From Burkholderiales bacterium (GTDB lineage: Bacteria > Pseudomonadota > Gammaproteobacteria > Burkholderiales > Burkholderiaceae_C), in NCBI GenBank assembly GCA_021414305.1, contig JAIOOS010000010.1, forward strand, positions 1 through 64,000: a stretch of DNA of 64,000 nucleotides, in the 5' to 3' direction. The translations under genes and the position numbers were made by a program. Numbering within the stretch: the stretch's first letter is position 1; the number at the start of each line of letters is the position of its first letter. A model generated the notes under the pieces. The model searched no databases, was not told where the DNA came from, and saw only the letters and a list, made by a program, of their open reading frames with translations. Below, piece after piece: positions 59,540-64,000 of this stretch.

Positions 59540-60788
59540 GGAGCCTTCTCGGGACTTCGGGTGCAACAAACGTCAATGTGTGAGCGATCATGTCAGCGAT
59601 GACAGTTCCACCGCGATTCTCGGGCTTCCGGAGCTCACGAAAGACTCGGAAGCCGTCGAGGATTGCTGCTTCCCACTGCCACATCGGGCACGCCTCCACT
59701 TCGTAGCCTTCGACCATGTCGCGTACCTGCTTCAAGATGCCGTATTCGAGCTTTCCGAGCTCCACGTCGGCATAGAAGTCTCGTCTCTTAGCGTGCCCGA
59801 AGACCCACGTTGCGATGCCCTCTTCGATGATCATCGCACGCGCGCCATCCTGGTTCTGATCGATGGCTGAGTCAGACTTGCGCTTGTACTTGAGGAGCGC
59901 TCTGATTACCGGCGACCATCCGAGGTGAGCGATGTACGCAAGGTGGAAAACATCGTGGAACCGGTAGTCATCAGGCTCCGTGCTGTTGTCCGTAAGACGG
60001 TCGCCGATGTTCACCTCGAACAATCGCTGGACGACATGCGTGTCCTTCCCTGAGCCTCGTTCTTCGAAGACGATCGGCAGAAGCCTGGGAAGCTGCTCGT
60101 ACGGCTTGAATGACGTGTCGAAGGGCTCCGCGTAGATGCGGTCATCTCCGGGCCAGCGTCCATGCGTCTTGTCCATATTGGCACGAGCGACGTCTTCGAG
60201 CTTGAGCCGAAAGGAGCCCGCCACCAGAGCGAGCATGGCAAAAAGCTGCCCGAGCAACTCCGCTGCCGTCAGTTGGCCGAGCGAAAGCTGGTAGGCAGCG
60301 TCGTGACCGACCACTTCACCGCTCTTGCGTGCGAGCTCACCAAGCAACTGCATCCGCTGACCCTCGCGGTCGCTTTCGTGTGCGTCAATTAGCCCGTCGA
60401 CCTGGCGAAAGTTGAATGCAAACTGTCCATCTCCGTGGTGATCGATGCCGGACAGACGTTTATGCAAAAAGGCGAAGCAGCTACGCCCAATGGACTCCAA
60501 CTCCACGTCTCGCTGTCTGCAGACGGCCACCAGATACCACAGCGCATCGCCAATCTCCTCGGCGGCTACCTCGGTTTGCGTCTCAATGCGCTTATCCCGA
60601 TGCACCTTCTTCAGCGCAGAAAGGAGGCTGCCGATCTCACCGAAAAAGCCGAAGGCTAGTGAATCGCCTCCATCGGGCACGCCCGCAAATCTGTTGGTCT
60701 TGTCTACCGAGATCGCGTACTCGGCGAGCGTAAGCGGCTGCCCCTGAGGACGGGCTGGCGGCAACGGCCTTTTGGCGTTTCTGAGCAC
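59529..60788 (-). CDS. Tandem MazG-like protein with helical C-terminal domain
   Basis: This protein of 419 residues begins with a MazG-like NTP pyrophosphohydrolase domain (about 25-115): GFFGEIGSLLSALKK and EEIGDALWYL, with Glu78 and Asp81 in the ExxD position, while the first ExxE is weakened (Glu51, Ser54). A second MazG-like segment follows at about 145-212 (LLGELARKSGEVV, then AELLGQLFAML) and lacks ExxD. A third, helical region has RFHDVFHLAYIAH (His278, His282) and EEGIATW (Glu322, Glu323), possible metal ligands. The start is GTG at 60788, since no ATG is near the family N-terminus. It overlaps the glycosylase-like gene. Confidence 0.72.
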   Translation of the reverse strand: MLRNAKRPLPPARPQGQPLTLAEYAISVDKTNRFAGVPDGGDSLAFGFFGEIGSLLSALKKVHRDKRIETQTEVAAEEIGDALWYLVAVCRQRDVELESIGRSCFAFLHKRLSGIDHHGDGQFAFNFRQVDGLIDAHESDREGQRMQLLGELARKSGEVVGHDAAYQLSLGQLTAAELLGQLFAMLALVAGSFRLKLEDVARANMDKTHGRWPGDDRIYAEPFDTSFKPYEQLPRLLPIVFEERGSGKDTHVVQRLFEVNIGDRLTDNSTEPDDYRFHDVFHLAYIAHLGWSPVIRALLKYKRKSDSAIDQNQDGARAMIIEEGIATWVFGHAKRRDFYADVELGKLEYGILKQVRDMVEGYEVEACPMWQWEAAILDGFRVFRELRKPENRGGTVIADMIAHTLTFVAPEVPRRLRDA

Positions 60789-60801
60789 GACGTAGCAGCG
60801 G

Positions 60802-61428
60802 TTAGCGCGCCCATGAGGAGCGGGCACGCTCCCATGTGAAAGGACTGGCGAGGTATCCCTGGACGTCGAGGTCCTCAAACCAATTGGTGAAGTCGCGAAT
60901 ATATTCCTGCGGGAAATTCGACCTATAGCCTCGCTGGATGACGAGTGTGCCTCCGTCGTGGTCAAGGAACTTTTGGGGGATATCTATCGCCTCATGCCCC
61001 CAGTACGCGAAGCGTCGCCCTACTAGGACGCCAAGTGACTGCGTGTCGTTGGCAATGTTCCTCGGATTGGGGCAGCCGTTCGCAAAACTGTGGTGTGAAT
61101 CAGATTGCTGCCAGTTGCTCGTGGGACTTGACCGGTGATAGATGTTGTCTCCGAAGAGTTGCTTGATGCTTCCCGTACGAGAGGGTTTCTTGTACTGGTA
61201 GCGACTGTCTGTCCAATATGAGTCATACGTGAGAATCTCGTCGACGCGCATGACATACACCAGTCCAGGAGTTTTGCGGTCGCGCGCACCAGCAAGGCCA
61301 ACGACCCAGTCGCCGACGGCGGCTCTCGCGCGTATTTCGGGCTTGCAAGTGGCGAGTGTGCAGACGCCACCGAACGGATTCGGTGCGAAACCGAAGTCGC
61401 GCGCGACAACGTACGAGAAGAGTCGCAT
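60802..61428 (-). CDS. Nmad2-like protein (nucleotide-modification-associated domain 2)
   Basis: This protein of 208 residues resembles the family described as nucleotide modification associated domain 2, recognised here by RLFSYVVARDFGFAPNPFGG, CTLATCKPEIRARAAVGDWVVG and later GDNIYH and SHHS elements. The family was defined by its neighbours in base-modification gene clusters, and its biochemical role is unknown. The match is from memory of the motif pattern. It starts at the ATG at 61428, six bases after the TIR stop, and is followed by the MazG-like gene at 13 bases. Confidence 0.72.
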   Translation of the reverse strand: MRLFSYVVARDFGFAPNPFGGVCTLATCKPEIRARAAVGDWVVGLAGARDRKTPGLVYVMRVDEILTYDSYWTDSRYQYKKPSRTGSIKQLFGDNIYHRSSPTSNWQQSDSHHSFANGCPNPRNIANDTQSLGVLVGRRFAYWGHEAIDIPQKFLDHDGGTLVIQRGYRSNFPQEYIRDFTNWFEDLDVQGYLASPFTWERARSSWAR

Positions 61429-61434
61429 CGACCG

Positions 61435-61908
61435 CTAGCAGGTGTAGCGGGGCGTGGCGCGCGGGGGAGGCAAACCGCCGTCCGGGTTCTCCCGATCGTT
61501 GATCTTGCCTTCGATCGCGTCACGTACGCGCTCCCCCTGCCATCCGACGACTGCGTCCGCATAGCGTTCGAGCGCAGCCGGCATGTCCGTCTGCGCTTCG
61601 CCGTGATCCCATACGCCGACGATGCGTTTACCCAGACGCTCAGCGCATTCAATCTCCCATGTCACCCAATCGCTGTCCTTGGTACCTGGAGAGATCAGGA
61701 CTACGAGAACGGATGCCCACTCGATCTGTGGTCTGAGAATGGACGACTTAATGTAGTCCACGCTCTTTGCCTCATTTGGCTTTCCGCTATGAATGGACCC
61801 ATCTCTGATTTCCATTCCCGCGCGCTGAAGCAGACTCCTCAAGGGAGCGAGCCGTTGGTCGTCCTCGTGGATGTGGCTGATGAAAACATGCTTTCGGTTT
61901 TCTGCCAT
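61435..61908 (-). CDS. ThsB-like TIR-domain protein (DUF1863 type)
   Basis: This single-domain protein of 157 residues has the TIR-like fold of the DUF1863/ThsB group: HVFISHIHEDDQRLAPLRSLL, DYIKSSI, VVLISPGTKDSDWVTWEIECAERLGK with a likely catalytic Glu85, and VGVWDHG. ThsB proteins in Thoeris systems recognise phage infection and make cyclic ADP-ribose isomers. No ThsA is present in the window. The ATG at 61908 has a perfect GGAGGAG site. It is the first gene of the six-gene block. Confidence 0.82.
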   Translation of the reverse strand: MAENRKHVFISHIHEDDQRLAPLRSLLQRAGMEIRDGSIHSGKPNEAKSVDYIKSSILRPQIEWASVLVVLISPGTKDSDWVTWEIECAERLGKRIVGVWDHGEAQTDMPAALERYADAVVGWQGERVRDAIEGKINDRENPDGGLPPPRATPRYTC

Positions 61909-62235
61909 TGCTCCTCCCGTGCGTTGGGCATCGTAGAACGGCGATGCCGTCGGGCGTTAGCGGCATTGGCGTGAACTTGTCACGATTCCAGCGACGCCGA
62001 AGGAGTGGCCTTGATGCCGGACGGTGTGGTGATCTCGGGGATATCGCGGTCAAGGCTTCCCGTGGGACTTTGGCATGGCGGACAGATGATGTGCTGGCCA
62101 ACCTCTTGCTCAGGTTCTCAACCGGGTACTCATGATCTCCGTCATGAAGTATTCGACTACGAGACGAGCAAAGGGTGGCGATCTGAGCCGGCTGGCGCCT
62201 CGCAAACAAAGCGACACTCGCCGCCGACGGCCCGA
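61909..62235. other. 327-base intergenic stretch upstream of the TIR operon
   Basis: No gene can be supported. The region separates the ParB-like gene's end from the TIR operon's start on the same strand, so it should hold the operon promoter. A short stem ACGGC/GCCGT lies near 61930-61942. I see nothing else. Confidence 0.5.
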
Positions 62236-63165
62236 CTATGCGGGCAAACGTGAGATCTTCAACTCGGTTAACGCGTGGATATCAGCCGTAGCCTGTTCCC
62301 CGTTTTCCCGGCTCATGACATAGACCGACGACGAATTTGAGGGCAACGCGCCGAGCTGCACACGCACTTCAGTGCCCATGTACTTGGCGGTCAATACCAA
62401 CCGGCCCTTTGGGTTTGGCTGCGTACGAAAGGAACGGCCATACGGAATAGGTCGCTGGGCGCCTGGGCCTTCGCCTTTGGCTTCTGGTTGCGACAAGCGC
62501 CCGCCGAGCGCTTCAGGTTGCGCAACGTCGTCGCCCTTCTTCAGACGCTCGATATCACCGCTGCCAACCCGACCAAGACTATCCACCCGTTCCTCGACAC
62601 CCTCCGGGTCGGTCTCGTGCAGACGCCGCAGCTCGTACAGCTGAGCTGCGTTGCGACACTTTCCCGATCGATAGACCTCCATCAGCCAAGGCGGCGGATC
62701 GATCATCGCTCGCACGAACGTGAGGTACGTCTGGCTCTTGCCTAGACGCCTGGCGATCTCCGCCTGCGAGTCGCCCTTGTCTAGCCGGCGCTTGACGAAG
62801 AGTGCAAGCTCGAGCGGCTTCAACCCCTCCCTCTGCTCGTTCTCGATCACCTGGTCGTAGCTGTCGGCCGACTTGTCTTCGAATGCCGGGAGCTCGGTCA
62901 GGCCGGCCAGCTTCGCTGCACGCAGTCGCCGTGCGCCGTAGTTGAGGAGCCATCGCCCCGGCGACGTCGGATGCGGCCGTACGGAAACCGGCGAGCGCAC
63001 GCCTCGCTCCGCGATCGTCGTCGCGAGCTCCTTGAGTGACTCGTCCTCGAACTCCACGCGAGGCTGGTCCGGATCCTCATCGATGTCCGCGATCCGAATG
63101 AGTAGCGGTCCGCCGACGCTTTGTAGCGCGTCAAGATCTAGCTGTATCGGGCGCAGCCTGAGCAT
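62236..63165 (-). CDS. ParB/KorB-like DNA-binding protein
   Basis: This is a plasmid-type ParB-family protein of 309 residues. The N-terminal ParB domain has IRIADIDEDPDQPR and the box NYGARRLRAAKLAG; a helix-turn-helix follows with QAEIARRLGKSQTYLTFVRAM. The C-terminal beta-rich part (about 235-309) resembles the KorB dimerisation domain. I chose the ATG at 63165 because AAGGAGA precedes it at ideal spacing; an ATG at 63288 is in frame and would add 41 residues. KorB proteins act as partition factors and repressors of transfer genes. No ParA gene lies inside the window. Confidence 0.8.
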   Translation of the reverse strand: MLRLRPIQLDLDALQSVGGPLLIRIADIDEDPDQPRVEFEDESLKELATTIAERGVRSPVSVRPHPTSPGRWLLNYGARRLRAAKLAGLTELPAFEDKSADSYDQVIENEQREGLKPLELALFVKRRLDKGDSQAEIARRLGKSQTYLTFVRAMIDPPPWLMEVYRSGKCRNAAQLYELRRLHETDPEGVEERVDSLGRVGSGDIERLKKGDDVAQPEALGGRLSQPEAKGEGPGAQRPIPYGRSFRTQPNPKGRLVLTAKYMGTEVRVQLGALPSNSSSVYVMSRENGEQATADIHALTELKISRLPA

Positions 63166-63539
63166 GGGATGTCTCCTTGTAGTCGCCAGCACCTGCTCAC
63201 TTGACTGACGCAGAAAGTCGGTGAATCGCGTGGCGATGCTGGTCTTGCCATCACTGCGTCTTCGGCCGGGAGGAAGGGGTGGCTTCATGACGGCTTTCTT
63301 GGGTGGCGCAGTCGGCGCAATGCCGGCGGTCGATCAACCGGCGCCTGTGTTCTGCGGCCCGGCATCGGGCGTGGCGGGTGGCCGGGGTGACGATCTGGAC
63401 CGGTGGGAGCAGCGCACCGCGCTGCGAGGGACGAAGGCCAGTTCGGCAGCGGTCTCGTTCACGCGCAGCGTGAAGGAACGAGGGACCGCGCACCCCGGGC
63501 ACGGGAACGGGCCGCATCCTGGTACTCATGGCCAGCGAC
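63166..63539. other. 374-base stretch between the relaxase-like and ParB-like genes
   Basis: Only weak open frames are seen here on the minus strand, including one of about 92 residues beginning at the ATG at 63529, and the possible longer N-terminus of the ParB-like protein. A third frame without a start codon contains two Cys-x2-Cys-like groups (PCPGC). None is strong enough to call. Confidence 0.4.
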
Positions 63540-64000
63540 CTATCGCTCCATCTCCGGGCCCTCGCGGGACCTGGAGACGACCCGCGGCATTTCGGGGATG
63601 GCACGGGTGCGCTCTTGCTGCGCCTTCGCCTGCTCACGTTTCTTCCGCATGAAATCGATCGCGAATGGAGTGCTGCGCACGAAGCTGTCGGCCTCGACGG
63701 CCAAGGCCCGATCCTCGGCGCTCTGCGACCGAGACAGTCCCCTGATGATTTGGTCCCACGCCTGGATCGCAAAGGCTTGGCTCCTGGCGAACCCGAGGCC
63801 GGACCTTTCTGGCGCCCTGGCCGTCGTCAGCCGCCCTTCGGCACCGGCCTTGACGCGCCAGGTGGGCTCGTAGTTGCGGATCTGACCGCGCGTGGCCTGC
63901 CGCGTCGCCTCGGCGTCGATCCCCCAGCCGCGAAGCCTTTCCGCGAAGGTCTCGCGCCAGCGTTGCAGGTCGGCCTTGCGGGGATTGAGACGCTTGCCGT
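63540..64000 (-). CDS. C-terminal part of a probable relaxase (MobP/TraI type), 5' end outside window
   Basis: The last 153 codons of a gene that enters from beyond base 64000. The visible sequence begins GKRLNPRKADLQRWRETFAE followed by LRGWGIDAEATRQATRG, a stretch that I associate with the C-terminal half of relaxases/mobilisation proteins of conjugative elements. The end is Arg/Glu-rich and basic. The catalytic Tyr and three-His motifs would be N-terminal and are not visible. With a tRNA-linked integrase and a KorB-like protein, it indicates a mobilisable or conjugative element. The identity is only moderately certain. Confidence 0.6.
   Translation of the reverse strand, partial: GKRLNPRKADLQRWRETFAERLRGWGIDAEATRQATRGQIRNYEPTWRVKAGAEGRLTTARAPERSGLGFARSQAFAIQAWDQIIRGLSRSQSAEDRALAVEADSFVRSTPFAIDFMRKKREQAKAQQERTRAIPEMPRVVSRSREGPEMER

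Noticed and set aside
56841-61908. Canonical Thoeris system
   Set aside because: A ThsB-like TIR and a SLOG protein are present, but no ThsA with an effector domain, and four additional coupled genes do not belong to Thoeris.
63251-63529. A 92-codon minus-strand frame upstream of the ParB-like gene
   Set aside because: Arg/His/Pro-rich with no motif, and its end runs into the alternative 5' part of the ParB-like gene. Evidence is too weak.
55120-64000. CRISPR array or long direct repeats in the accessory region
   Set aside because: I looked for regularly spaced repeats of 20 or more bases and found none; only short imperfect words are present.

Overview
The window comes from a high-GC (about 70 % by eye) Gram-negative bacterium, most likely a betaproteobacterium of the Burkholderiales type. 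The evidence is a Bug-type (TctC) solute receptor with a TRAP transporter, Rieske oxygenases, an ExeA/ExeB-like pair and a TamA/TamB pair. No ribosomal RNA is present, so the genus cannot be fixed. Three compositional zones are visible.

Zone 1 (1-2450) is visibly less GC-rich. It holds the 5' part of a CheB-CheR hybrid, a lone response regulator and a short-chain dehydrogenase. It meets zone 2 abruptly between about 2450 and 2600.

Zone 2 (2600-40650) is ordinary dense chromosome. In order it carries: a Rieske oxygenase facing a Bug receptor; gspA-gspB; a TRAP receptor; an HAD phosphatase; an Fe3+/polyamine-type ABC operon; and a reverse-strand operon encoding Rieske oxygenase, glutamine-synthetase-like enzyme, 2Fe-2S ferredoxin, DctQ and DctM, which reads as import, gamma-glutamylation and oxidation of an amine. 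It continues with a lipase-like hydrolase, an aldehyde dehydrogenase, a lipoprotein, a Cys-rich protein of unknown role, a beta-hydroxyacid dehydrogenase, a PQQ-type sugar dehydrogenase, an Ldh-family oxidoreductase, glycerate kinase, a GGDEF protein, a VOC/DGPF pair, a 1-Cys peroxiredoxin, a VWA protein coupled to tamA-tamB, and tRNA-Arg(CCT).

Zone 3 (about 40651 to the window end) is an integrated mobile element of lower GC with different codon use. A P4-type tyrosine integrase sits directly beside the tRNA, and at the far end there are a KorB/ParB-like protein and the C-terminus of a probable relaxase, so an integrative conjugative or mobilisable element is likely. Its right end lies outside the window.

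The cargo is two reverse-strand defence-type gene blocks. The first (55119 down to 42288) is a tight seven-gene run: hsdR, hsdM, hsdS, an AAA ATPase, an HNH nuclease, mcrB, mcrC. It combines type I restriction, a Septu-like ATPase/HNH pair and modification-dependent McrBC. The second (61908 down to 56841) is six closely packed or overlapping genes: a ThsB-like TIR protein, an Nmad2-like protein, a tandem MazG-like protein, a uracil-DNA-glycosylase-fold protein, a double-TIR protein and a SLOG protein. I do not recognise this combination as a named system and regard it as the best candidate for something undescribed: TIR enzymes and a SLOG sensor next to enzymes acting on nucleotides or modified bases. 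A CoiA-like nuclease gene lies between the two blocks.
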